Shown: piece by piece, positions 44,522-53,426 of the stretch
Layout: every line of letters begins with the position of its first letter
Numbering within the stretch: the first letter of the stretch is position 1
Origin: Bradyrhizobium guangzhouense
Lineage (GTDB): Bacteria > Pseudomonadota > Alphaproteobacteria > Rhizobiales > Xanthobacteraceae
Direction: 5' to 3'
DNA: 64,000 nucleotides
Assembly: GCF_004114955.1 (NCBI RefSeq)
Contig: NZ_CP030054.1
Coordinates: forward strand, 558,001-622,000
Position numbers and translations under genes: made by a program
The notes under the pieces: generated by a model
Database searches by the model: none
What the model saw: the letters and a program-made list of their open reading frames with translations, nothing else
Told to the model about the DNA's origin: nothing

Positions 44522-46633
44522 CTATGGCGTCGCCCCGACGTAAGTGTTGGAGTGGGCGTGGCGCCGAATCGCGCGAAAGAACTCGTCCGTCTCCGGCAGA
44601 AACTCGAACAGCGCAAAACTATGAATGCTATCGTCGAACAAGTGCAGTTCGGCATCTCCGCCCGCCGATTTAGCAGCAGCGACCAATGCACGAGCGTCGT
44701 CAGCGAGGGCTTCTCCACGCGCCGCAAAGACGCGCATCGGTGGTAGCCCGGCAAGATTTCCGCGAAGCGGCGAAATGGCGGGATCATCGGGCTCTCGGTC
44801 TTGGATGAACGCACCAGCCAAAGTCAGTAGTCGCCGCCGGGTCATCCAGGGCTCGGTTCGTCTATTGCCGTCGATACTGGCCGCCGTCAGCGTGAGATCG
44901 GCAAAGGGCGACAGGAGATAAAGGGCGGCGGGCCGAGTGACATTCTCGTGACGGAGCTTTGCGGCGAGACTTAAAGCAAGACCACCGCCCGAGCATTCGC
45001 CACTGACTGCAACTGGGTCTGCGCGCCGCGAAAGCCACGCAAAGGCCGCTCGCACATCCTCCTGCATTTGCATTGGCGTATGTTCCGGGACAAGTCGGAA
45101 CTCGGGTACCAACGCCCAGCCACCGATCGCGCGCGCTAGACCAGCTGCAAGCAAAACCGAGCTCTTAGCCGAACCAAACACATATCCTCCCCCATGAAGA
45201 TGAAGAACGGCAGGACCACTTTTCCCGCCGGGGGGAATGACGCATAACGCAGGCACCCCGTCGCAGTCGACGGTTTCTACCGACACATCCTCTGGCAACG
45301 CACATAGACTCGACATGAACCGCTCGTAAGCAGCCCGTTCGCTCATCCAGTCTTCATCTTCGAACTTGAGAGCATTCGACCAAAGATCGAACGCGCGGGC
45401 GGCGGCCGGCCGCGACGGCCGCACCAATGGACTGGCGTTAAACAGGTCGAATGGCTTGTTTGATTCGGCGACTTCATCATAGCCATAGAGCCACGCAAAC
45501 CGCTCATACCCAGCTTGGTCGAGCTTCAGCATGCCCCGCCCCATCCGTCCGTAAGCCGCCTGACGCTCGGGTGCCTTTTCATGAAATGCCGTAAGATCGC
45601 CGCGACTTTGGTGAAGCAACCGAGTGGTCCGCGGCTTCCGCCGCGCTTGAAACTCGGAAAAAGCGGCTTCCAAGTTGCTCCCGCTCCGGTGCAAACAAGC
45701 CGCCAACGCCACCGAATCTTCGAGCGCCATCGCCGCACCGGAGCCGGATGTCGGCAGCACCGGGTGGGCCGCGTCGCCAATCAGAACTATTCGCCCGCGA
45801 TGCCATTCTGGCAGGGGATAACGATAATTGATCGCCGTGATGAAAGCTTCGGTTACAGCCTCAGTGATCTCTCGGACGTCTTTGCAGGCGTCCTTAAATG
45901 AGGCGCGCAAATCCGCGACATCCCCAGCTGTGGCCCAGTCCTCACGATGGATCTCATCGGCAGGTACGTAGAAGGCTGCATAAAACTGTTTGCCGCGACG
46001 AATCGGATAGCAAACCACGTGGCGACCCGCACCGCTCCACACATTGGTATCCAATGTTAGCGCTTTGCTGAGAAGCGTCGTTGGTAGAACGGTCCGCCAG
46101 GCGAGGAGGCCCGTAGATATCGACTCGCTTTCTCCAAAAATTGCGCTTCGCACCTTGGAACGCAGGCCATCGGCTCCGATTAGGAGATCGCCAAGAACAG
46201 CCTCACCCCTCTCGAGAATGACGGTAACACTTCGATCATCTTGCTTCACATCGACAACAGAGCAGTTGAGCCGGATCTCCGTTCCGTCCAAATGTCTTGC
46301 AAGAGCGTCGATCAAATCGCGGCGATGCGTCTTGTAAAGCGGGGCGCCATACAGCTTGGCTCCCGCTTCGCCCAGTTGGGTGCGATTGCGTACCTCACCG
46401 CTCACCATATCATAAAATGTAATCGTCTCGGGCGGCTCATCCGAGCGCTTTATCTCCGCCGCAATGCCCAGCGATTCAAGAACGCGCATAGCATGAGGTC
46501 CAAGGACAACACCTGCTCCAACCTCGCTTAACTCCGCCGCTCGCTCGATGACGGTCACGTCGATGCCGTTACGACGCAAAGCAACCGCCGTAGCCAGTCC
46601 GGCCACTCCGGCTCCGACAATCAGGGCACGCAT
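44522..46633 (-). CDS. fusion of FAD-dependent aromatic hydroxylase and alpha/beta hydrolase
   Basis: About 703 aa from MRALIVGAG, chosen because GGGAGG ends 6 nt before it. Residues 1-400 are a salicylate/3-hydroxybenzoate-hydroxylase-like flavoprotein: GAGVAGLATAVALRRNG, the DLLIGADGLRSKVR segment and GDAAHPVLPTSGSGAAMALED. Residues about 440-700 are an HSL-type alpha/beta hydrolase with oxyanion HGGGYVFG and His in SIHSF. Its nucleophile motif is GECSGG, with Cys at the position of Ser in GDSAGG. It could release an aromatic acid from an ester or lactone and hydroxylate it. It starts the apparent operon with FAH, dioxygenase and LeuCD genes. Confidence 0.88.
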   Translation of the reverse strand: MRALIVGAGVAGLATAVALRRNGIDVTVIERAAELSEVGAGVVLGPHAMRVLESLGIAAEIKRSDEPPETITFYDMVSGEVRNRTQLGEAGAKLYGAPLYKTHRRDLIDALARHLDGTEIRLNCSVVDVKQDDRSVTVILERGEAVLGDLLIGADGLRSKVRSAIFGESESISTGLLAWRTVLPTTLLSKALTLDTNVWSGAGRHVVCYPIRRGKQFYAAFYVPADEIHREDWATAGDVADLRASFKDACKDVREITEAVTEAFITAINYRYPLPEWHRGRIVLIGDAAHPVLPTSGSGAAMALEDSVALAACLHRSGSNLEAAFSEFQARRKPRTTRLLHQSRGDLTAFHEKAPERQAAYGRMGRGMLKLDQAGYERFAWLYGYDEVAESNKPFDLFNASPLVRPSRPAAARAFDLWSNALKFEDEDWMSERAAYERFMSSLCALPEDVSVETVDCDGVPALCVIPPGGKSGPAVLHLHGGGYVFGSAKSSVLLAAGLARAIGGWALVPEFRLVPEHTPMQMQEDVRAAFAWLSRRADPVAVSGECSGGGLALSLAAKLRHENVTRPAALYLLSPFADLTLTAASIDGNRRTEPWMTRRRLLTLAGAFIQDREPDDPAISPLRGNLAGLPPMRVFAARGEALADDARALVAAAKSAGGDAELHLFDDSIHSFALFEFLPETDEFFRAIRRHAHSNTYVGATP

Positions 46634-47128
46634 AGCCATCCTCCCGTAGTTGGACATCTGTGACCGATATCCTTTATTCGCAGGTTAAGCTCACCAGTCG
46701 TCGAACCGACCAGAGCGCTGCGGGTTAAGGCGAGCTTTCCGGGCTACTCACTGCCCGGTCAATCATCGACCTACGTCGCGCTGCCGCCTTGTCATTTTGG
46801 TAAACGTGTTTCCTATTCTGTCGTTTGTCAAGCAGCGCCCAGTCCTGGCGGCAAACCCCAAGCCAAACTCTTTCCGTCGCACAAGTATGCGGCGCAGTAT
46901 TGTCCTATTCCGCTAGTCGCACCGATTGTAAGTTCCGGCGATACCCTCAAGCCCTGCGGCATGCATACGCCCGCCGCTACACAACTTTTGCTGACCTATG
47001 AAACAGCTGATCTCTCCTGTTCGGTGCAGCTTTCCACTATGCGGGGCCGTTCAAAGCGCACCGCCGCCACATAGCAGTGCGACGTGCACCAATCGATGCG
47101 ACCCTGCTGCGAGCGAGGTTAAACAATA
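46634..47128. other. divergent intergenic region
   Basis: About 495 nt between the hydroxylase fusion (minus) and an SDR gene (plus). It must contain both promoters. I found no copy of the 16-bp motif, no hairpin of note and no gene. Confidence 0.4.
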
Positions 47129-47872
47129 ATGGCTGGCCGTCTGGCTGGACGTCACATTTTGATCTCGGGCGGCGGAAGCGGAATCGGCCATGCCACCGCC
47201 ATGCGATGCGCCGAGGAAGGAGCGGTGGTGACTGTTGTCGGACGGCGGCTCGATTGCTTGAAAGAGGTCGCCAGGTTGACGCGAGGACACGCTATTGCGG
47301 CGGATCTTACCGACGAGGCGCAAGCATTTGCCGCGGTGAACGACGCCGCGGCCCTTATGGGCTGTCTCGATGGTATCATCAATTGCGTCGGCAATGCCGA
47401 GGCCGCTGTTCTAGAAGATATCGACTTAGCTCGTTGGGACGCGAGTCTTCGCACCAACCTTACGTCTCACTACCTGGTCTGCAGAGCAGCATTGCCACAT
47501 CTTCGAAAGACTCGAGCAGCAGCCATCGTCAACGTGTCGGCACTGGCAGGTATACGACCCGGTGTAAGCAGCGCGGCGTACGGAGCCGCAAAGGCCGGCG
47601 TCATCCAATTTACCAAGACACTTGCTGCCCAGTTGGCGCCCGATATACGAGTGAACTGCGTCTGCCCGGGGGCCGTCGATACTGAGATGATGGACCGATT
47701 TTTGGCCGGAAAGTCAGCCTCGCAACAAGACGCTTTTCTGGCGAGGTACGCGCTGAGGCGGCTGGCAATTCCCCTAGAAATAGCAAATCTCTTGCTGTTC
47801 CTGGTCAGTTCGGAGGCTCAGTACATCACAGGCAGCAACTATGTCTGCGACGGAGGTCGGGCCTATCAGTGA
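47129..47872 (+). CDS. SDR-family dehydrogenase/reductase
   Basis: 247 aa, classical SDR. GGGSGIGHATAM is the cofactor motif and GIINCVGNAE replaces the usual NNAG. The catalytic Ser (VNVSALAG) and YGAAK (Tyr and Lys) are intact, as is NVCDGG-like NYVCDGGRAYQ at the end. It should oxidise or reduce an alcohol/ketone of a pathway intermediate. It is divergent from the hydroxylase fusion and monocistronic. The substrate is unknown. Confidence 0.9.
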   Translation: MAGRLAGRHILISGGGSGIGHATAMRCAEEGAVVTVVGRRLDCLKEVARLTRGHAIAADLTDEAQAFAAVNDAAALMGCLDGIINCVGNAEAAVLEDIDLARWDASLRTNLTSHYLVCRAALPHLRKTRAAAIVNVSALAGIRPGVSSAAYGAAKAGVIQFTKTLAAQLAPDIRVNCVCPGAVDTEMMDRFLAGKSASQQDAFLARYALRRLAIPLEIANLLLFLVSSEAQYITGSNYVCDGGRAYQ

Positions 47873-48105
47873 TAGGGAGGTCCTACCGAACGGAACTTGT
47901 CACCTGTCCAGTCGACACTGGATCATGACGGCTAGGCTAAGGCTGGCACGCTTGGATAAGGCGACCAGCCTAATTTGCAGATGAGATCGGGCCTAGACAG
48001 GCCCGCGATGGCTCGGTGTCGACAGAGCAGGCATGGCGCGCTGCCAAGCCCGCTCAGCCCTTTTGAAAGATCTGACAGTGCGAACCGCGGGTCGGACCGC
48101 TTGAA

Positions 48106-49062
48106 CTAGGTCGGCAGCCGCGAATTCGCGGGGACGATCCGCGGCGGCCCCAGAGCGCCACGCTGGGTGCGCGGCTTCTTCACGAAGTCTGCAAACTCGG
48201 CATCGACGCCGTATGGCCAGCTGCGCTTGAGAGGGTCCTCCACTAACGTCGTCAGCCGACCGAGCCCCGTTATTTCCTGAACGATGGTATCGCCATGCTG
48301 CATCGGACCTAAACCCTGACGGTTGCAGCCTGTCGCGATTATATCGCCTGGGAAGAACGTATTGAACATCGAGGCCTTGTGAATGAGCGCCGGGATTCGA
48401 TGGGCCATGTCACTTGTGTGGTAGTCCTGCCGTAGCTCGCCGTTGGCCCAAAGCCGGACCTGCAGATCGTGAGGGTCCCGCACTTCATCCTTTGTCACGA
48501 CCAAGGGACCAAGAGGCGCAAACGTATCCCAATTCTTTTGCGTGAAAAATGACATCTGACCGTTCGACAATATGCCGCGTGCGGACCCGTCTTGAACGAT
48601 CGTGTATCCAAAAACATAATCCAACGCTTCGCTCTCCGAGACGTCCTTGCAGGTCTTGCCTATGACCACGCCTAGTTCCAATTCGTGATGGACGATGGTC
48701 ACTTCGACCTTAGGAAGAATCATTGTGTCGCCATCGCCAATGATCGCAGATGGCGATTTGTGAAAGAACTCAAGATCGCTGATATTGCCTTCGATCCCCT
48801 CTTTATAGTTCGCTGCGGCGCACAGAATTTTAGATGGTCGCGGCAGCGGCGCTCTCAGCCGCACTTCGGAGACTGGGCGGCCCTTCGTGCGCGACACGTA
48901 ATCCTCCAAGAGCGGCCGGTAGGTCGCCCAGTTAGTCATCAGACCTTCCATCAGGTATTGAGGCCCGCATTTCGCGAGCGCGGAAACCGGCTTTGTGATG
49001 TCGACAATTTCATTCTCTTTGATTGCCCCGGGTATGAACTCGTTGAACAAAGCTAGTTTCAT
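48106..49062 (-). CDS. fumarylacetoacetate hydrolase (FAH) family protein
   Basis: About 318 aa from MKLALFNEFIPGAI. FAH domain marks: PSKILCAAANYKEGI, HHELELGVVIGKTCKD with metal-binding Glu residues, DYVFGYTIVQDGSAR, and FPGDIIATGCNRQGLGPMQHGD. The 'TGCNRQG' loop differs from the usual SGTPxG, so the substrate probably differs from that of the 43.5 kb paralogue. Annotators would list it as a 2-keto-4-pentenoate hydratase/isomerase-type protein. The next gene downstream on this strand is far away. An IclR gene lies upstream. Confidence 0.87.
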   Translation of the reverse strand: MKLALFNEFIPGAIKENEIVDITKPVSALAKCGPQYLMEGLMTNWATYRPLLEDYVSRTKGRPVSEVRLRAPLPRPSKILCAAANYKEGIEGNISDLEFFHKSPSAIIGDGDTMILPKVEVTIVHHELELGVVIGKTCKDVSESEALDYVFGYTIVQDGSARGILSNGQMSFFTQKNWDTFAPLGPLVVTKDEVRDPHDLQVRLWANGELRQDYHTSDMAHRIPALIHKASMFNTFFPGDIIATGCNRQGLGPMQHGDTIVQEITGLGRLTTLVEDPLKRSWPYGVDAEFADFVKKPRTQRGALGPPRIVPANSRLPT

Positions 49063-49520
49063 CGAAGTACTCCTCGCATCCCGCTGAAAGCCGCCGCCTA
49101 AGGTGCATAAACCAAGGCGCATCCGACGCTGCACGTCGCGACCGACGCAATGTCACTAGGCGTCAAACCCACCAATCAAAATAGTATGGAATTTTGCAAG
49201 CGCTGGAACAGCGCAATTTTTTACTCGAATTGCACAGCGAAGCACCGAATACTCTGATGTAAAGCATGGCAGGTCGGGGCTTGCATGACGGTAAGGAGAG
49301 CGGCCTCGGAAAGGCGACCGGACCGTAGCTCGCGGCCAAGTCTCTGACGGGAGGGGAGTGAAGGAGCGAGCCCGCCACCTGCGCTCGGCTTCACCTCGTC
49401 TGCGGCCATTGGCTTCCATGACCGAATGTGGACGCTGCGGCGCGGCGTGTCGAGCGGCAAGCCAATGATTGGACTTCCACAACATTCGTCCAACTGCTGG
49501 CTCTTGCGAGACCAATGCTC
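49063..49520. other. intergenic region between FAH and iclR genes
   Basis: About 458 nt without a supported gene. AT-rich sequence near 49186-49240 contains GCAATTTTTTACTCG (49213-49227), a degenerate relative of the 16-bp motif but in the opposite orientation to that expected. It may include the FAH promoter. Confidence 0.4.
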
Positions 49521-50456
49521 CTAAGTTGGCGGCTCGGCTAGGCCGCCCAGGCGCCGCGAAGCTGCTTGCGCGGCGGCGCGGAGCTTCTTTTGAAGTGCAG
49601 GTTCGCTATTGATGGACGAACCATGGACTGACCCAAAAAACGTGAGGGCCATTGGCACACGGCCGCGATGATCGAAAATCGGCGCTGCTGTGGTTTCCAA
49701 TCCTAGTCTGATGACTGTGGGAAATACGGGGTCGAGCAGACCATTGCGTTGCTGCGATGGAACCGATGCTGAGAGACCGAACTCGCGAACCGCCGCACAC
49801 ATGCGCGTCACGTCCTGGCGCCGAATCTGCTGTTCGGGGTTCTCGCGATTCCACACGGCAAGCTCTTGCTTCACCAGCGGGGCAATTTCCCCTCCCTCGC
49901 GATAGGCCATGAGCACGCGCCCGGTTGCCGACCATAAGAGCGGGAGCACGCGGCCTTCGTCGATCCGGAAATGATAGCCCAAGCGTCCGGATTGCCAACG
50001 CACCACCGTCGGACCAAATGAGCCCCAAACGGAGAGATGTCCGTCAAAGCCGGTCTCCTCACTGAAGGCGACGAGCGCATCCACGCCGATCCGAATGTGA
50101 TCCAATTGACCGAGGGCAACCAATCCTAATTCGACAACGGCTTGCCCCAAAGCGTAATGGCCTGATCTGACGTCCTGCTCCATAAAGCCCGCCGCGAGCA
50201 GGCTTGACAAATACCTATGAGCCCGGCTCGGGCTGAGTCCGCTGACGGTGGCAACATCCTTAAGCGGAAGCGGCCGGCGCTCCTTCGCGATCGCCTGTAG
50301 CATTGATAGACCAACGAGCATGGCACGGATGCCGTTGCCGGCCTCTTCCCCGTCCTCCCGTTCACGCAGCGGCATTCCCTTTGACCGGAGCCTGCCGCCA
50401 GCTGGAAGGCCCTTAGCTTTTTTCGGATCCGAGCGGAGGTTCTTTTTTCGGGCCAT
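49521..50456 (-). CDS. IclR-family transcriptional regulator
   Basis: About 311 aa from MARKKNLRSD. A basic leader of ~45 residues precedes the winged helix (LSMLQAIAKERRPLPLKDVATVSGLSPSRAHRYLSSLLAAGFM). The IclR effector domain follows: HYALGQAVVELGLVALGQLD and a C-terminal PIFDHRGRVPMALTFFG. IclR proteins often control aromatic-acid operons such as pca and gentisate genes. It is upstream of the FAH gene on the same strand and could act on it or on the 40-46.6 kb operon. A TTG start at 50525 is possible. Confidence 0.9.
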   Translation of the reverse strand: MARKKNLRSDPKKAKGLPAGGRLRSKGMPLREREDGEEAGNGIRAMLVGLSMLQAIAKERRPLPLKDVATVSGLSPSRAHRYLSSLLAAGFMEQDVRSGHYALGQAVVELGLVALGQLDHIRIGVDALVAFSEETGFDGHLSVWGSFGPTVVRWQSGRLGYHFRIDEGRVLPLLWSATGRVLMAYREGGEIAPLVKQELAVWNRENPEQQIRRQDVTRMCAAVREFGLSASVPSQQRNGLLDPVFPTVIRLGLETTAAPIFDHRGRVPMALTFFGSVHGSSINSEPALQKKLRAAAQAASRRLGGLAEPPT

Positions 50457-50837
50457 GTCTTTGATAGCGGTGGCTGCGCCGTGGTTCGGATCAAGATCGT
50501 TATTCGGTTCCGTGCCGTGCTTCAAGCGGCGGTCGGTTGAGACTTGGGGAGCGAGTGGCTAAAAGCCCGAGAGAAACTAACCGGCCGCTGGGCTGTTTCA
50601 AGCGCCAGGCACAACTGGGCAGCCTATCAAGATTACTGCCGGCTGAATGGCCGTGTGAGAGCGCAAACTTTGGTAGCTCCTCTGCTGGAGTAGCCGATCT
50701 GGAAGCGCAAAAGAGCCGATGTCGCCCTGCGCGGTGGCAGGTTTTGCTAGGCTACGTCGGATCAACAAACCGGACCGATGATCGTGACAGCGACGATATC
50801 GCGGGCCGTGCCGAGCCTGGAAGGACACGAACCGACG
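50457..50837. other. intergenic region between iclR and nhaA
   Basis: About 380 nt. No gene, repeat or strong hairpin is recognised. It should hold the iclR promoter. Confidence 0.4.
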
Positions 50838-52178
50838 TCACGAACGTCGCACGTAGAAGGCGCCCCAGCCAAGGCCGAGCGTCACGGCTATGGCCGAGCC
50901 CAACAACACGCCCAATTTTGCTGCCCTTAAAAAACCTTCACTGGAGAAGGCCAGCATCGAGATGAAGATGGACATGGTGAAGCCGATGCCCGCTAGCAGT
51001 CCGACGAGAAAGACGCCGCCCCAAGAAACCCCGGGAGCAAGGCAGCAGAACCCCGATCGTACGGCGATCCAGGCCGCTCCGAAAATGCCAAGCGGCTTTC
51101 CCACTATCAAAGCAAGTGCGGTGCCCATCGTCACCAGCAGGCCGGCAGCGGGTAGATCCGCGCCCTTTATGCTGACCCCCGAATTCGCCAGCGCAAACAT
51201 TGGCATCACTCCGTAAGCTACCCACGGATGAAGTACCATCTGCACGCGCGACGCGGGCGGCAAAATCTCACGGTGAGCTATGCGAAGGTCGCGCAACGGC
51301 TGCTGCAACAAATGCAGATCTCCTGTTTTCATCGCATCGCCAGTTTTCAACTGTCCGAGCGCTTGCGACGCCACCTCCAGCGGAGGTTCTCGCATCGCTA
51401 TGGGGCGAGCCGGAGTCATCAACCCGAGCACCACTCCAGCAAGTGTTGGGTGGACCCCGGCAACGAACAATCCGACCCAAACCAACAAACCTGGCACCAC
51501 ATATGGCGATGCCGCACCGATCCCCATCCGCTGGAATCCCAAGACCCCGAGAACGCCAACGGCTGCGATAGCAAGGCCGCCTAATTGCAGAGTTTCGGTG
51601 TAAAAGACGGCGATGATCAAAATCGCAATGATGTCGTCGATGATCGCTAGAGCGAGTAGGAACACTCGCACATTGACCGGGATTCTTCGTCCAAGCAGGG
51701 CGAGGACGCCAACAGCAAAGGCGATGTCCGTCGCGGTCGGCACGGCCCAGCCGTGTCCCCGAGCAGCATCATTGTTGAGGCTTAGATAGATAAGCGCGGG
51801 AACGAGGACGCCACCGGCCGAAGCAATCAGCGGCAGAACGGCCTGGTCAAAGCGGCTCAGTGCGCCCTCATGAACCTCCCGCCGAATCTCCATGCCCACA
51901 ACAAGGAAGAAGACGGTCATCAATGCGTCATTCACCCAGAAATGCAGCGACTGGGAAAAGACGTACTCACCAAGGCCAATGGTGACAGGGAGAGTCCAAA
52001 AGAGGTGGTAACTCGGGGCCGCGGTCGAATTCGCCCAGATCAAGGCCGCGGCTGCTGCAACGAGAAGCACCGCGCCGCTTACTGCCTCAATATGCAGAAA
52101 TCGGTTAAGTGTGTTCGCAGCCTGTTCTGCCAATCGCTGAGCTGTCGGAAGATCGCCGAATTTAGGATCGTGGTTCAT
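50838..52178 (-). CDS. nhaA: Na+/H+ antiporter NhaA
   Basis: About 446 aa from MNHDPKFGD. It exchanges internal Na+ or Li+ for external protons across the inner membrane. Family marks: [40 protein letters not shown] and [19 protein letters not shown], holding the paired Asp ion-binding site. About 12 membrane segments. An additional N-terminus up to 52250 is possible but starts poorly. It separates the gentisate-type region from the PadR-controlled module and is not obviously part of either. Confidence 0.93.
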   Translation of the reverse strand: MNHDPKFGDLPTAQRLAEQAANTLNRFLHIEAVSGAVLLVAAAAALIWANSTAAPSYHLFWTLPVTIGLGEYVFSQSLHFWVNDALMTVFFLVVGMEIRREVHEGALSRFDQAVLPLIASAGGVLVPALIYLSLNNDAARGHGWAVPTATDIAFAVGVLALLGRRIPVNVRVFLLALAIIDDIIAILIIAVFYTETLQLGGLAIAAVGVLGVLGFQRMGIGAASPYVVPGLLVWVGLFVAGVHPTLAGVVLGLMTPARPIAMREPPLEVASQALGQLKTGDAMKTGDLHLLQQPLRDLRIAHREILPPASRVQMVLHPWVAYGVMPMFALANSGVSIKGADLPAAGLLVTMGTALALIVGKPLGIFGAAWIAVRSGFCCLAPGVSWGGVFLVGLLAGIGFTMSIFISMLAFSSEGFLRAAKLGVLLGSAIAVTLGLGWGAFYVRRS

Positions 52179-52344
52179 AGGCGCAGATCGTCCGCGTGGC
52201 GGCCCGACCATCGCGTTACCTGACGCCGCCCCAATGCAGCGAACACCCATGCGTCCCTATACAGGGTAATGGTGGCAATTCAACGTCGGGACGAGACCCT
52301 GGAACAAGGGCCAGCGGCAGATGGCTGTAAACTGCCGAGGGTCT

Positions 52345-52992
52345 TCATTTTGACTGTGCTCTAGATGCCTTGGCTGGCTCAGTGGCGCGCGACAATTCGC
52401 CGGCCAATTTTCGATAGGCTTCCATAGCCGTCAGCTTCAGGTCGCGCGAGAGTCGAATGGCAGATAGCAGGCAGAATTGGCGATGATTGCTCTGTGCCGG
52501 CTCCGGCAAACGGAAACGATCAACAAAATCGACCAAGTGTAGGTTGATGGCCGCTATCTCTCCTTCAACGAGCTCGATTTGCCGGTTGAGCACGGCCACA
52601 GCTTCACTGGGCGGAAGCAACCGCAATGCCGCCATCTTTACGCTGAACTCGTCCCGGACAGGCACATGGGTCGGACCTTTTCTCGCCCACTCCTTGAGAG
52701 CTTCGAGGCCGCGCTCCGTAACCTCGTAGACCTTCTTGTCCGGTTTGCTTTCCTGCGCAATGTCCTCGAACGTGACATAGCCGTGTTCCGCTAGCAGCTG
52801 CAGCGTCGGATAGACTTGGCTGTGCTTGGCCTCCCACATGTAATTGCGCGGGGGGCCCATCAATTGAGTCAGCTCATAACCGGTATGAGGATGGTGGGCC
52901 AAGCTCGTCAGAATGACATAACCAAGCGTCGGAATTGCTGGAGGAGTTGCCGCAGGGGCCTTCCGTTTTACGGTCGTCTTCTTCTTCGCCAT
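52345..52992 (-). CDS. PadR-family transcriptional regulator
   Basis: About 215 aa from MAKKKTTVKRK. The basic N-terminus leads to the PadR winged helix: LGYVILTSLAHHPHTGYELTQLMG, then SQVYPTLQLLAEHGYVTFE and KKVYEVTERGLEALKEWA. A helical Vir-type C-terminal domain (residues ~110-200) follows. PadR proteins repress phenolic-acid and multidrug genes and release DNA on ligand binding. It is divergent from the aromatic hydroxylase operon. A 22-bp near-palindrome lies between them (53136-53157) and recurs upstream of the VOC gene (61217-61238). Confidence 0.9.
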   Translation of the reverse strand: MAKKKTTVKRKAPAATPPAIPTLGYVILTSLAHHPHTGYELTQLMGPPRNYMWEAKHSQVYPTLQLLAEHGYVTFEDIAQESKPDKKVYEVTERGLEALKEWARKGPTHVPVRDEFSVKMAALRLLPPSEAVAVLNRQIELVEGEIAAINLHLVDFVDRFRLPEPAQSNHRQFCLLSAIRLSRDLKLTAMEAYRKLAGELSRATEPAKASRAQSK

Positions 52993-53426
52993 CGCTAGTT
53001 CCAAGCTCGCCTAATCTCCAAGCACAATCACGCTCTTACGGAGCATTCAGTGACCTTGCCCTGACCCTGCATAGTCTGGAGGGCGAGCTTTTACCATCGG
53101 CAACATTTGACATATGCACATTCGCCTGTTACTCACATATGTAATATATGACATATGGAGGAAATCGATGCTTCCCGGCGTCGAATGCCCACTAAGCCCC
53201 GTTGCGCAGCCGGCGTTCGGGTTATTGCGAGGGCCTCTGAAGAATGAGTGGCATGCCCGCAGAGGGACGTTCCGGAGAGCAGCGCGCCCGGCCAATTCTC
53301 AAAAATGCAGGGCAGGGGCATGCCTCTTGGAAAGCCTCGGTCGCTGCCGAAACACCACCTCTAGCGCCGCAGCCCATTGACCGGTGCGGCCAGACGGTCT
53401 CCGGCGAGCAGTTCAATTCAGGAGGA
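52993..53426. other. divergent region between padR and the hydroxylase operon
   Basis: About 434 nt containing the PadR-type operator at 53136-53157 and a further half-site TTTGACATATG near 53107. The open frame from 53244 into the hydroxylase gene is not used as a start because AGGAGG precedes the ATG at 53427. Confidence 0.5.
53136..53157. promoter_or_regulatory. candidate PadR operator 1
   Basis: A 22-bp near-palindrome beginning CATATGTAAT and ending GACATATG, symmetric at all but two paired positions. It lies 144 nt upstream of padR and 270 nt before the hydroxylase ATG. It matches the site at 61217-61238 at 19 of 22 bases. Confidence 0.65.

Noticed and set aside
49213..49227. Sixth copy of the 16-bp motif
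   Set aside because: It lacks the CTAG start, matches only partly and has the reverse orientation to the other five.
53244..53426. Extended N-terminus for the MhpA-like hydroxylase
   Set aside because: Homology and the AGGAGG ribosome-binding site point to the ATG at 53427; the leader reads as non-coding.
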